A program made the position numbers and the translations under genes. The notes under the pieces are model-generated. The model had not been told where the DNA came from and made no database searches. It saw nothing but the letters and a program-made list of their open reading frames with translations. 12,488 nucleotides of DNA from JAJYVT01 sp036796435 (GTDB lineage: Bacteria > Actinomycetota > Acidimicrobiia > Acidimicrobiales > RAAP-2): contig DAIRCY010000069.1 in assembly GCA_036796435.1 (NCBI GenBank), positions 1 to 12,488 of the forward strand, written 5' to 3'. Below are positions 5,780 through 12,488 of the stretch, in pieces. Position 1 is the first letter of the stretch. Every line of letters begins with the position of its first letter.

Positions 5780-7018
5780 CTACGCCGGTCCGGCGACGAG
5801 ACGTACGTCGTACCCGGCAGTGCCAACGGCGTCGAGCACGCGCTGCGCGTGGTCCCGGCCGCGGGTCTCGACGACGAGCTGGACCCCCGTCTCGCGCACG
5901 TGCAGGTCGTAGCCTTCTCGCAGGTGGGCGACGTCGATGAGGTTGCCCCCCGCCTCGCCGATCACGGCGAGCAGGCGGGCGAGATGCCCGGGACGGTCCG
6001 AGATCCGGGCGAACACGACGAGACGCCGCCCCGCGTTGGTCTCGTGGCGGCGGATCGCGACCGCGAGCAGATTGGTGTCGACGTTGCCGCCGGAGAGGAC
6101 GACAGCGGTCGTGCCCTTCGGGGGCGCCTCGACGACTCCGGAGATGAGCGCGGCCACGCCGACCGCTCCCGCCCCCTCGACGACCAGCTTGGCGCGCTCA
6201 AGGAGGAGCACCATGGCTTCCGCGATGCCGTCCTCCTCGACGGTGACGACCTCGTCGACGAGCTCTTCGACGATCGGGAACGTGACCACTCCCGGTCGTT
6301 TCACGGCGATGCCGTCGGCGAGCGAGATGGGCGCGGCCTGCGCGACCGGCGGCGCGACGCCGAGGGCCGCGGCGAACGGCGCGCAGACCGCGGCCTGGAC
6401 GGCGACGACCCTCGTGGCAGGCCGCCGTGCCTTGAGTGCGATCGCGATCCCGGACGCGAGACCACCTCCGCCAAGTGGCACCACCACGAGAGCCAGGTCG
6501 GGGATCTGCTCGACGAGCTCGAGCCCGATGGTGCCCTGCCCCGCGATGACGGCAGGGTCGTCGAAGGGGTGAACGAGCACCTCCGCCGTCGAGGCGACCC
6601 GATCCGCCGCCATGGCGAGGCAGTCGTCGACCGAATCACCGCCGAGGTCGACCGTCGCCCCGTACGATTCGGTCGCGTTCACCTTGGCGACCGGCGCGTC
6701 CTTCGGCATGAAGATGTGGCAGGGGACTCCTGCCTGACGTGCCCCGAACGCGACCGCCTGAGCGTGGTTTCCCGCCGAGGCTGCGACGATGCCGGCCTTG
6801 GCACCGTCGCCGACCAAGGCCAGCTTCGAGGCCACCCCGCGCACTTTGAACGACCCGGTGCGCTGCAGGTTCTCCGCCTTCATCGACACTGTTGCGCCAC
6901 AGAGCTCCGAGAGCACGCGCGAGTGCAGGACCGGGGTCCTGACCGCAACGGCGTCGACCGCGGGCCGGGCGTGGTCGATCTCGGCAACGTCCACGGCGGC
7001 GCCGCCAGAAGAGGTCAT
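5780..7018 (-). CDS. ilvA: Threonine ammonia-lyase (threonine dehydratase) with C-terminal ACT-like domain
   Basis: A 412-residue fold-type II PLP enzyme that converts threonine to 2-oxobutanoate and ammonia, for isoleucine synthesis or threonine breakdown. The PLP lysine is Lys58 in QRTGSFKVRG. SAGNHAQAVAFGA follows, then the phosphate-binding glycine loop PLGGGGLASG and SGGNVD. From about residue 325 a single ACT-like domain runs to the end (RLVVFARISDRPGHLARLL, GYDVRLV). This is the short, one-ACT architecture of about 400 residues, not the 500-residue two-ACT biosynthetic form. The start is ATG at 7018-7016; the open frame extends 31 codons further upstream, but that extension has unlike composition and no family match. 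GGTGAGG lies just before the ATG as a weak, close ribosome site, with a 6-bp hairpin upstream of it. It is divergent from the decarboxylase gene. Serine or diaminopropionate specificity is possible but less likely. Confidence 0.88.
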   Translation of the reverse strand: MTSSGGAAVDVAEIDHARPAVDAVAVRTPVLHSRVLSELCGATVSMKAENLQRTGSFKVRGVASKLALVGDGAKAGIVAASAGNHAQAVAFGARQAGVPCHIFMPKDAPVAKVNATESYGATVDLGGDSVDDCLAMAADRVASTAEVLVHPFDDPAVIAGQGTIGLELVEQIPDLALVVVPLGGGGLASGIAIALKARRPATRVVAVQAAVCAPFAAALGVAPPVAQAAPISLADGIAVKRPGVVTFPIVEELVDEVVTVEEDGIAEAMVLLLERAKLVVEGAGAVGVAALISGVVEAPPKGTTAVVLSGGNVDTNLLAVAIRRHETNAGRRLVVFARISDRPGHLARLLAVIGEAGGNLIDVAHLREGYDLHVRETGVQLVVETRGRDHAQRVLDAVGTAGYDVRLVAGPA

Positions 7019-7032
7019 GCCCTCACCAGGAA

Positions 7033-7051
7033 CCGCTGTCGCTCTCAGCGG
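7033..7051 (-). promoter_or_regulatory. Hairpin in the leader of the threonine ammonia-lyase gene
   Basis: CCGCTG and CAGCGG form a perfect 6-bp stem with a 7-base loop, ending 14 bases before the ATG on the minus strand and just upstream of its GGTGAGG. It could gate ribosome access or be a dyad operator. No leader peptide or T-box features were seen. Confidence 0.35.
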
Positions 7052-7177
7052 GCATGACGGAATCTGCCTTCCCCGCGCCACGTCCCATGCGCCGGGGCCT
7101 GCTCGAGCCATCCCGGTAGGGGCGCCTCACCCACGACTCGCAGAAGGACACCTTCACGCGAACGAGGCTACGGGCTG

Positions 7178-8611
7178 GTGCACGACCAGCGGCGGACGCA
7201 CGTCGGCGTGCAACGTACGCTCGGGGCCGTGCCACATGATCCCGACACGCTCGGGATGGAACCCGAGGAGATGCGCCGACTGGGCTATTGGCTCGTGGAT
7301 CGGGTGATCGATCACTTCGAGTCCGGCCCCTCGCAGCCCGTGGTCGTCGCGCCGTCGCCCGGGTCTCTGCTGCATGCGCTCGGAGGGGAGCCGCCGGAGG
7401 AAAGTGGCGACCCGGTCGCGGCGATGGAGACGGTCATCGCCGTCGTCCTCTCGAACATGCAGCACGGGGACCATCCGCGCTTTTTCGCCCGCGTCCCCGG
7501 GCCGTCGTCGTTCGGGGGCGTCCTCGGCGATTGGCTCGCGACGGGGTTCAACTCGATGGCCGCGTCCTGGGGCGGCGGGGCGGGAACGACGGCTGCCGAG
7601 CTCGTCGTGGTCGACTGGCTGCGCACACTGGTGGGGATGCCCGAAGGGACCGAGGGCGTCCTCGTCAGCGGAGGTTCCATGGCCAACACGACGGGACTGA
7701 TCGCCGCCCGGCAGGCGACCGGGCCCGGGATCGTCTACCTGTCCGACCAGACCCACGCCTCGATCCGGCGTGGCCTGCTCGCGACCGGCACCGCACCGGA
7801 GCAGATCCGGGTCGTGACGACCGACGACGCCTACCGCGTCTCCGCGGACGCGCTCGCAGCCGAGGTGCGGAGGGACCGCAGGGACGGCCGCCGGCCCGCG
7901 ATCGTGGTGGCGTCCGCGGGGAGCACCAACACGGGCGCCGTCGACCCGCTCCCCGAGCTCGCGGCGCTGTGCCGGGCCGAGGACCTCTGGTTCCACGTCG
8001 ACGGTGCGTACGGGGCGCCCGCAGCACTGTGCGAGAAGGGACGCGCCGCGCTCGCGGGGATAGAGCTTGCCGACTCCCTCGTGCTCGATCCCCACAAGTG
8101 GCTCTTCCAACCCTACGACGTCGGCGCCCTGCTCGTCCGCCGGCCGGGCGCGCTCGAGGCGGCGTTCCAGATGACCCCCGAGTACCTCGCCGACGTGACC
8201 GCGCGCCACGCGGAGGTCGACATGCGCGACCGCAGCCTGGAGCTGACCCGCCGGTCCCGGGCTATCAAGGTCTGGCTGACCTTCCGGATCTACGGTCTCG
8301 CCCGGATCCGTACGGCGATCGCACGCGGCATCGAGCTCGCCGAGCACGCACAGGGCGTGCTCGAAGCCGACGGCCGATGGGAGGTCGTCACGCCCGCGCA
8401 GCTCGGGATCGTCACGTTCGTGCGGCGGGGGACCGGGCACGAATCACCGGCGAGCGCCGCGGAGCGCCTGACCGCCGGCGGCTTTGCGGCGGTGACGCGG
8501 ACCACGCTTCGCACACGCGACGTCCTCCGGCTCTGCACCATCAACCCGCGCACCACCGAAGCCGACATCGAGGCGACGATCGAGAGGCTCGCCGTCGCTT
8601 CCCCTTCCTAG
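7178..8611 (+). CDS. Group II PLP-dependent amino-acid decarboxylase
   Basis: A 477-residue fold-type I PLP enzyme of the aromatic-L-amino-acid/glutamate/diaminobutyrate decarboxylase group, which removes the alpha-carboxylate of an amino acid to make an amine. The PLP lysine is Lys307 in LDPHKWLFQPYDVG. The cofactor aspartate is Asp275 in HVDGAYGAP. The N-terminal MEPEEMRRLGYWLVDRVIDHF, the FNSMAASWGGGAGTTAAELVV region with the VSGGSMANTTGL glycine segment, and the SLELTRRSRAIKVWLTFRIYG segment are all typical. The length is right for the family. GTG 7178 has GAGG 10 bases upstream; GTG 7229 and ATG 7256 are in-frame alternatives with weak sites, and the family homology starts near 7256. The TAG stop forms the start of a 16-bp tandem repeat. 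The gene is divergent from the threonine ammonia-lyase across 159 bases. The substrate is not certain; an aromatic amino acid is the default guess. Confidence 0.88.
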   Translation: MHDQRRTHVGVQRTLGAVPHDPDTLGMEPEEMRRLGYWLVDRVIDHFESGPSQPVVVAPSPGSLLHALGGEPPEESGDPVAAMETVIAVVLSNMQHGDHPRFFARVPGPSSFGGVLGDWLATGFNSMAASWGGGAGTTAAELVVVDWLRTLVGMPEGTEGVLVSGGSMANTTGLIAARQATGPGIVYLSDQTHASIRRGLLATGTAPEQIRVVTTDDAYRVSADALAAEVRRDRRDGRRPAIVVASAGSTNTGAVDPLPELAALCRAEDLWFHVDGAYGAPAALCEKGRAALAGIELADSLVLDPHKWLFQPYDVGALLVRRPGALEAAFQMTPEYLADVTARHAEVDMRDRSLELTRRSRAIKVWLTFRIYGLARIRTAIARGIELAEHAQGVLEADGRWEVVTPAQLGIVTFVRRGTGHESPASAAERLTAGGFAAVTRTTLRTRDVLRLCTINPRTTEADIEATIERLAVASPS

Positions 8612-8668
8612 TATGGGGGTTTCTCAGTATGGGGGTTTCTCAGTATGGGGGTTTCTCAGTATGGGGGT
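8610..8668 (+). repeat. 16-bp tandem repeat, 3.7 copies, with four G5 tracts
   Basis: The unit AGTATGGGGGTTTCTC repeats exactly three times (8610-8625, 8626-8641, 8642-8657), followed by a partial fourth copy (8658-8668). The first copy overlaps the TAG stop of the decarboxylase gene. Four GGGGG tracts are spaced by 11 bases each. The copies are identical, which indicates recent expansion. Confidence 0.95.
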
Positions 8669-8764
8669 GGACGGCGCACGGCCCTCGACGGCTCGGTGCG
8701 CTCGACGGAAGGCGACGTGCACGAGACCAAGGGGTAAGCCGAGTCACGAAGTCGGCAGGAAGAA

Positions 8765-10063
8765 GTGAAAGCCCGGCTGAGCCCTTCCCGCCCCGTTGTA
8801 CTGGCGGCTGCGGCCACCGTGCTCGCGGTCGCCTGCGTCGTGGCAGCGGCCTCACCGCCGGCGGCACCCTCGGCCGTCAGGTCCACGGCCGAGAGTCTTG
8901 CCCGCACCTCCTCGCCCCTGCGGACACTCCTCGTGGAACCCGCCGCCGGCCTGGAGAAGATCTACGAGTCCATCGCCGCTGCGAAGCGGAGCATCGACCT
9001 CGAGATGTACGAGCTTGCCGACCCTGAAGCCGAGAGCCTTCTCGTACAGGCGGCGTCGCGTGGGGTGAACGTCAGGGTCGTCCTCGACCGCAACCTGGAG
9101 GGCCCACGCAACGCGGCCGCCTACGGGTACCTCACCTCGCATCACGTGTCGGTCCACTGGGCGCCTCCCGGGTTCGCCGCAGACCACGAGAAGGCGATGG
9201 TCGTCGACACAGACGAAGCCTGGATCATGACTCTCAACTTCACGTCCGCCTACTACGCCAACACGAGAGACGTCGCTCTCCTCGACGCGATTCCGGCCGA
9301 CGTGCACGCGGTCGTGGCAACCTTCGACCACGACTTCGCCGGGAAATCGATCGACCCGTCCGACGGATCGGATCTCGTGTGGAGCCCGACCAACGCGTCG
9401 GGCGCGCTGCTGTCGCTGATCGCCGGCGCCCGCTCGTCGCTGTGGGTCGAGAACGAAGAGATGTCCGATACCACCATCGTGGACGCCCTCATCACCGCGG
9501 CGCGCCGCGGCGTCGCCGTGCACGTGGTCATGAACGATACGAGCGAGTACGCGAAGGAGTTCGACACGCTCGCCGCAGGCGGCGCGAAAGTTGCGACCTA
9601 CCCCGGTGACCCCGGCCTCTACATCCACGCGAAGGTGGTCGTCGCCGACCCCGCCACTTCGTACGCGCGTGCGTTCGTGGGGTCGGAGAACTTCTCGTTC
9701 GCATCCTTGCTCCACAACCGCGAGCTCGGGATCACGACCCGAAGCGCCGCGGTCGTCTCCGCGCTCGCAGCGACGGTCGAGCACGACTTCGCCGGGGCGG
9801 TCGCCTGGCGCGCTCCGGCTCCGGCGCCCTCCGCGTGGTGCAAGGCCAGCGCGGCCCCCGCGAACGACGGATACCCGGGTGACTACACCGTCAGCATCCA
9901 CTCGAACCAGCCCCGCAGTGAGGCGACGGCCTCGGACGCCAACGACCGGTACGCCCACGAGACCAGCACAGCTGGTTCCGCCTACCTCACGCTCTGGCAC
10001 CAGAGCCCGGGCGAGCGCATCACGGTGACGGTCGGATCGGCGCACTGCTCGACCACGGCGTGA
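8765..10063 (+). CDS. Exported phospholipase D-family protein with two HKD motifs
   Basis: A 432-residue protein. An N-terminal hydrophobic segment after KARLSPSRP (about residues 11-30) is a signal peptide or anchor; LAVAC is a marginal lipobox. Two PLD half-sites follow: HEKAMVVD (His141, Lys143, Asp148) with NFTSAYYANTRD after it, and HAKVVVAD (His288, Lys290, Asp295) with SENFSFASLLHNRELG. Both are complete HxKxxxxD motifs, so a covalent phosphohistidine mechanism is expected. Substrates in the family range from phospholipids to nucleic acids. The last 75 or so residues form a separate domain bounded by two Cys (WCKAS..., ...SAHCSTTA), with repeated Ser/Thr and an ANDGYPGDYTVSIHSNQP segment, which I take for a small disulfide-linked beta domain. 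The start is GTG 8765 with AGGA 4 bases upstream. A hairpin (GCCGA/TCGGC, 8738-8756) lies just before it. No partner gene is coupled to it. Confidence 0.87.
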   Translation: MKARLSPSRPVVLAAAATVLAVACVVAAASPPAAPSAVRSTAESLARTSSPLRTLLVEPAAGLEKIYESIAAAKRSIDLEMYELADPEAESLLVQAASRGVNVRVVLDRNLEGPRNAAAYGYLTSHHVSVHWAPPGFAADHEKAMVVDTDEAWIMTLNFTSAYYANTRDVALLDAIPADVHAVVATFDHDFAGKSIDPSDGSDLVWSPTNASGALLSLIAGARSSLWVENEEMSDTTIVDALITAARRGVAVHVVMNDTSEYAKEFDTLAAGGAKVATYPGDPGLYIHAKVVVADPATSYARAFVGSENFSFASLLHNRELGITTRSAAVVSALAATVEHDFAGAVAWRAPAPAPSAWCKASAAPANDGYPGDYTVSIHSNQPRSEATASDANDRYAHETSTAGSAYLTLWHQSPGERITVTVGSAHCSTTA

Positions 10064-10108
10064 GCCCGGGCGGGCAGATCTAAGCTCGCGGCAGCCCCCG
10101 CACCCCGG

Positions 10109-10128
10109 CGCGGAGGCCGAGCTCCGCG
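10109..10128 (+). terminator. Hairpin after the PLD-family gene
   Basis: CGCGGAG (10109-10115) pairs with CTCCGCG (10122-10128) across the loop GCCGAG, 46 bases past the PLD stop. It is GC-rich and has no T-tract; a plausible terminator between two plus-strand genes. Confidence 0.35.
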
Positions 10129-10153
10129 GCCCGACGTGGGGAATCCGTTTCGG

Positions 10154-10196
10154 GCCCTTGGGGCGACGTTGCGTTGGGTACGCAAAGCGAAAGGGC
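10154..10196 (+). promoter_or_regulatory. Nested dyad upstream of the FtsH-like protease gene
   Basis: The inner inverted repeat TTGCGT-TGGGT-ACGCAA (10169-10185) is perfect and resembles a repressor operator half-site pair. It sits inside an outer pair, GCCCTT (10154-10159) and AAGGGC (10191-10196). It ends 54 bases before the GTG at 10251. It may be a DNA operator or a leader RNA hairpin. Confidence 0.4.
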
Positions 10197-10235
10197 GCTC
10201 GTCGGGGTGGGAGCCGTGGCGCGGCCCTGCGAGAC

Positions 10236-10240
10236 GGGAG
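10236..10240 (+). promoter_or_regulatory. Shine-Dalgarno site setting the FtsH-like gene start
   Basis: GGGAG lies 10 bases before GTG 10251. It favours this start over the 31-codon upstream extension of the open frame, which runs through the dyad region. Confidence 0.65.
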
Positions 10241-10250
10241 ACTGAGACCC

Positions 10251-12098
10251 GTGGAAGACCACAACTCGAAGGTGACGAAGTTCCAGCTGGCCAGTCTGGT
10301 CGGCCCGAACGTGCTGGCCGACGACGGCGACGTCGCCGCCATCCGTGAGCACCACCGGCGGCGCCGCATCCGGAGGCTCTTCGTCGTCCTCGCCTTGGTG
10401 TTCGGCTGGGTCCTCTGGAGGGACCTCCACCACGAGTCGCTGATCCCCTTCCCGCACGTGGGCGGCGCCATCGCGCAGTACCTCCCGGCGCTCCTCCTCG
10501 TCGGTCTCCTTTCGCTCATCATCGGGGCCCAGTTCCTGGGTGGGGGAGCGTCCCCGCACACCCTCTTCCGTCCCGGCGACATCGACGTCGGCCTCGATGA
10601 CGTCGTGGGCATCGACAACGTGAAGTTCGAGGTCGTGAAGACGCTGAACCTGTTCCTGGGCCACAAGCGGTTCAAGGAGCTCGGTGGCCTGCCGCGCCGC
10701 GGCATCCTCTTCGAGGGCCCGCCCGGGACGGGGAAGACCTACCTCGCCAAGGCCATGGCCCGTGAAGCCGACGTCCCCTTCCTCTTCGTCTCCGCGACGT
10801 CCTTCCAGTCCCAGTTCTACGGGATGACCGGCCGCAAGATCCGGAGCTTCTTCCGCGCCCTGCGCACCTACGCGGTGAGCGAAGGCGGCGCCATCGGCTA
10901 CATCGACGAACTCGACGCCATCGGGTCCGCCAGGAGCGGCATGGGCGGCGCGAGGGGCGAGGGGCTCGCAGGCGTGGTGAACACCCTCCTCACCGAGATG
11001 CAGTCGTTCGACCAGCCCTCGCGGCTCAGGCGGGTGGTCCGCCGCCTGTTCGTCGAGCCGGTGAACCGATTCCTGCCCCCGAAGATGAGGATCGCCCCGA
11101 AGGCCGTGACCGTACCGAACGTCCTCGTCGTCGCGGCGACGAACAGGGCTGACAACCTCGACCCCGCCCTCCTCCGTCCCGGTCGCTTCGACCGCTCGAT
11201 CCACTTCGCGTTGCCTTCCCGTGCGGCACGCGCGGAGATCGCCCGTTACTACCTCGCGCGCGTGGCCTGTGACCCCTCGATGGACATCGACGAAGCGGCC
11301 GACCGGGTCGCGGGCATGACGGCCGGCTACTCGCCTGTCGCCATCTCGCACATCATCAACACAGCGTTGCCGCTCGCGCTGATGAAGGGCCGGTTCGGGC
11401 TCACGCTCCAGGATCTGACCGAGGCCAAGGTGGAGTTCGAAACGGGAGAAAAGGACACCGCCACCGAGTACACCGACGACGAGCGACGCCGGGTCGCGTT
11501 CCACGAGGCGGGGCACGCCACGGTGGCGTACTTCCTCGGGGAGGGACGGCGGCTCGACGTGCTGAGCATCGTGAAGCGCAGGGACTCACTGGGCCTGCTC
11601 GCCCACTCGGACGCCGAGGAGCGGTTCACGAGGACCCAGGGCGAGTACGAGGTGCTGCTCCGCATCGCGATGGGTGGAAAGGCGTCCGAGCAGCTCTTCT
11701 TCGGCGAGGTGAGCTCGGGGCCGGCAGGCGACCTCGTCGTGGCCACCAGGCTCGCGGCCCAGATGGTAGGAGCGTTCGGGTTCGGCAAGTCGCTCGTCTC
11801 CATGGGCGCGGACGACGCGGCCGGACCGCTGAGCGGCGGCCTCGTGTCGAGCGTGCTCGGCGACACCCAGATGCGGGCGGACGCGGAGAAGCTCATCGCC
11901 GAGGCGTACGCGGACAGCGAGGCGGTCCTCCGCCGGCACAGCGGCGTCGCGACCGCGCTCGCCGAAGCGCTCGTCGAGCGGCGTGAGCTGATCGGGAGCG
12001 AGATCATCCAGGTGATCGAGTCGGTTGCCGGGGCGGACAGGGGCAAGGCCGAGGCGAACAGGACACTGGATCTCCTCTTGCGGATCCCTCCCAGGTGA
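10251..12098 (+). CDS. FtsH-like membrane AAA+ zinc metalloprotease, divergent
   Basis: A 615-residue relative of FtsH, the membrane-anchored hexamer that unfolds and degrades membrane and cytosolic proteins. Two helices (about residues 43-57 and 77-97) are joined by only about 20 residues, where standard FtsH has a periplasmic domain of about 70-80. The AAA+ module has Walker A GPPGTGKT (156-163), a pore motif QFYG in place of FVG, Walker B IGYIDELDAIG (Asp219, Glu220), and the second region of homology AATNRADNLDPALLRPGRFDR with both arginines. Between Walker B and that region lie about 32 extra residues, basic then Pro-rich (about 256-289). The protease part has HEAGH (His418, Glu419, His422) and the third zinc ligand Asp494 in GPAGDL, so it should be active. 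The start is GTG 10251 with GGGAG upstream. It may be a second, specialised FtsH; the housekeeping copy is not in this window. Confidence 0.9.
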   Translation: MEDHNSKVTKFQLASLVGPNVLADDGDVAAIREHHRRRRIRRLFVVLALVFGWVLWRDLHHESLIPFPHVGGAIAQYLPALLLVGLLSLIIGAQFLGGGASPHTLFRPGDIDVGLDDVVGIDNVKFEVVKTLNLFLGHKRFKELGGLPRRGILFEGPPGTGKTYLAKAMAREADVPFLFVSATSFQSQFYGMTGRKIRSFFRALRTYAVSEGGAIGYIDELDAIGSARSGMGGARGEGLAGVVNTLLTEMQSFDQPSRLRRVVRRLFVEPVNRFLPPKMRIAPKAVTVPNVLVVAATNRADNLDPALLRPGRFDRSIHFALPSRAARAEIARYYLARVACDPSMDIDEAADRVAGMTAGYSPVAISHIINTALPLALMKGRFGLTLQDLTEAKVEFETGEKDTATEYTDDERRRVAFHEAGHATVAYFLGEGRRLDVLSIVKRRDSLGLLAHSDAEERFTRTQGEYEVLLRIAMGGKASEQLFFGEVSSGPAGDLVVATRLAAQMVGAFGFGKSLVSMGADDAAGPLSGGLVSSVLGDTQMRADAEKLIAEAYADSEAVLRRHSGVATALAEALVERRELIGSEIIQVIESVAGADRGKAEANRTLDLLLRIPPR

Positions 12099-12131
12099 GC
12101 TGACGGTGCTCCCTCGGCTGGAGGCCCAGGT

Positions 12132-12160
12132 TTCCGACCGCCGGTAAGCCGTGGAATGAT
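12132..12160 (+). promoter_or_regulatory. Weak candidate promoter for tRNA-Ala
   Basis: TTCCGA (12132-12137) and AATGAT (12155-12160) are 17 bases apart and 23 bases before the tRNA. They match the -35 and -10 consensus at 3 and 4 of 6 positions. Confidence 0.22.
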
Positions 12161-12183
12161 CGTTTCCCGCCCGCGGGAGCGTC

Positions 12184-12257
12184 GGGGACGTAGCTCAGTT
12201 GGCTAGAGCGCCTGCTTTGCACGCAGGAGGTCGTGGGTTCGAGTCCCATCGTCTCCA
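12184..12257 (+). tRNA. tRNA-Ala (anticodon UGC)
   Basis: A complete 74-base cloverleaf. Acceptor stem GGGGACG (12184-12190) pairs with CGTCTCC (12250-12256), including the G3:U70 wobble that alanyl-tRNA synthetase recognises. The anticodon stem is CCTGC/GCAGG with loop TTTGCAC, putting anticodon TGC at 12218-12220. The T-arm carries GGTTCGAGTCC. The discriminator base is A12257; the next bases are CTG, so CCA is not encoded and must be added after transcription. Confidence 0.97.
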
Positions 12258-12488
12258 CTGCATTCTTCCTAGTGAACGGCACTTTTTGTATCGGCCACCC
12301 GCGGGGAGCTCGAGCGAGGACGATGCCTATCGCGCGTCCATCGCGCGGACCGAACCTGTGCGAGTGTCCCGAACTTGCCCCGGGGACCGGACGTCGTCGG
12401 CAACCCTACGGCACCATTCGCTGCCTGGCGGCACTCTCTATGAAGCGGGGCCGGCTGTCAAGGGCATGATCGTTGGCGCCAGCGCTGT
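12258..12488. other. Terminal stretch with no recognisable gene
   Basis: Open frames here have no ribosome binding site and resemble no family I know. An 8-base direct repeat, ATCGCGCG, occurs twice within about 20 bases near 12330-12347. Because this is downstream of a tRNA and the window ends here, an integration site just beyond cannot be ruled out, but none is visible. Confidence 0.4.

Noticed and set aside
5849..7057. Plus-strand open frame opposite the threonine ammonia-lyase
   Set aside because: Asp/Arg/Gly-rich antisense shadow; the minus strand has a full PLP enzyme with an ACT domain.
7154..8440. Minus-strand open frame opposite the decarboxylase
   Set aside because: Antisense shadow of a gene with complete PLP motifs.
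8610..8668. CRISPR-like array
   Set aside because: The units are contiguous identical 16-mers with no unique spacers and no cas genes nearby; it is a simple tandem repeat.
8852..10705. Long minus-strand open frame (617 codons) opposite the PLD and FtsH-like genes
   Set aside because: Shadow of two strongly supported plus-strand genes in high-GC DNA; it crosses the boundary between them and reads as Arg/Gly/Pro-rich sequence without motifs.
10080..11516. Minus-strand open frame opposite the FtsH-like gene
   Set aside because: Its sequence is the complement of the AAA+ module, whose motifs are clear on the plus strand; no ribosome site.

Overview
The window is high-GC DNA with dense genes, strong G/C preference at third codon positions, frequent GTG starts and 4-base gene overlaps. 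Together with the protein families present, this points to an actinobacterium, possibly of the Acidimicrobiia type. That placement is inference; no rRNA or marker phylogeny is available here.

Layout. (1) 1-2921, plus strand: the 3' end of an operon for aromatic-compound oxidation. It holds the C-terminal catalytic half of a Rieske ring-hydroxylating dioxygenase alpha subunit (cut by the window edge), its small beta subunit, an SDR dehydrogenase, and a RidA/YjgF-family gene broken by a frameshift. All four are overlapping or tightly spaced. (2) 3152-4209, plus strand: a two-gene membrane unit. One gene encodes a six- to seven-helix protein with an internal duplication and paired ExxE motifs; the other encodes a small two-helix partner. 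(3) 4210-4603: a gene-poor stretch with one strong hairpin. (4) 4604-5711, plus strand: an amidase-signature enzyme, also broken by a +1 shift in a C run. It converges, across a perfect hairpin terminator, on (5) 5780-7018, minus strand: a PLP-dependent threonine ammonia-lyase with a C-terminal ACT-like domain. (6) 7178-8611, plus strand and divergent from it: a group II PLP amino-acid decarboxylase. Its stop codon runs into a 16-bp tandem repeat carrying four G5 tracts. (7) 8765-10063, plus strand: an exported phospholipase D-family protein with two HKD motifs and a small C-terminal domain. (8) 10251-12098, plus strand: a divergent FtsH-like membrane AAA+ zinc protease. (9) 12184-12257: tRNA-Ala(UGC) without an encoded CCA. 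The final 231 bases hold nothing I can support.

How the parts work together. Genes 1-3 form a coherent route in which the dioxygenase makes a cis-dihydrodiol and the SDR re-aromatises it. RidA-like and amidase genes nearby would fit a nitrogen-containing substrate, but both are disrupted in this sequence and the RidA copy lacks the catalytic arginine. The rest is a mix of amino-acid metabolism, an exported phosphodiesterase-like enzyme and membrane proteolysis; I see no classical defence system, mobile element or CRISPR array. The most unusual items are the FtsH-like protease (about 32 extra residues in its AAA module, and a periplasmic loop of only about 20 residues) and the duplicated ExxE membrane protein with its small partner. 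The two frameshifts have the same sign and both sit in homopolymers, so sequencing error must be excluded before calling either gene dead.
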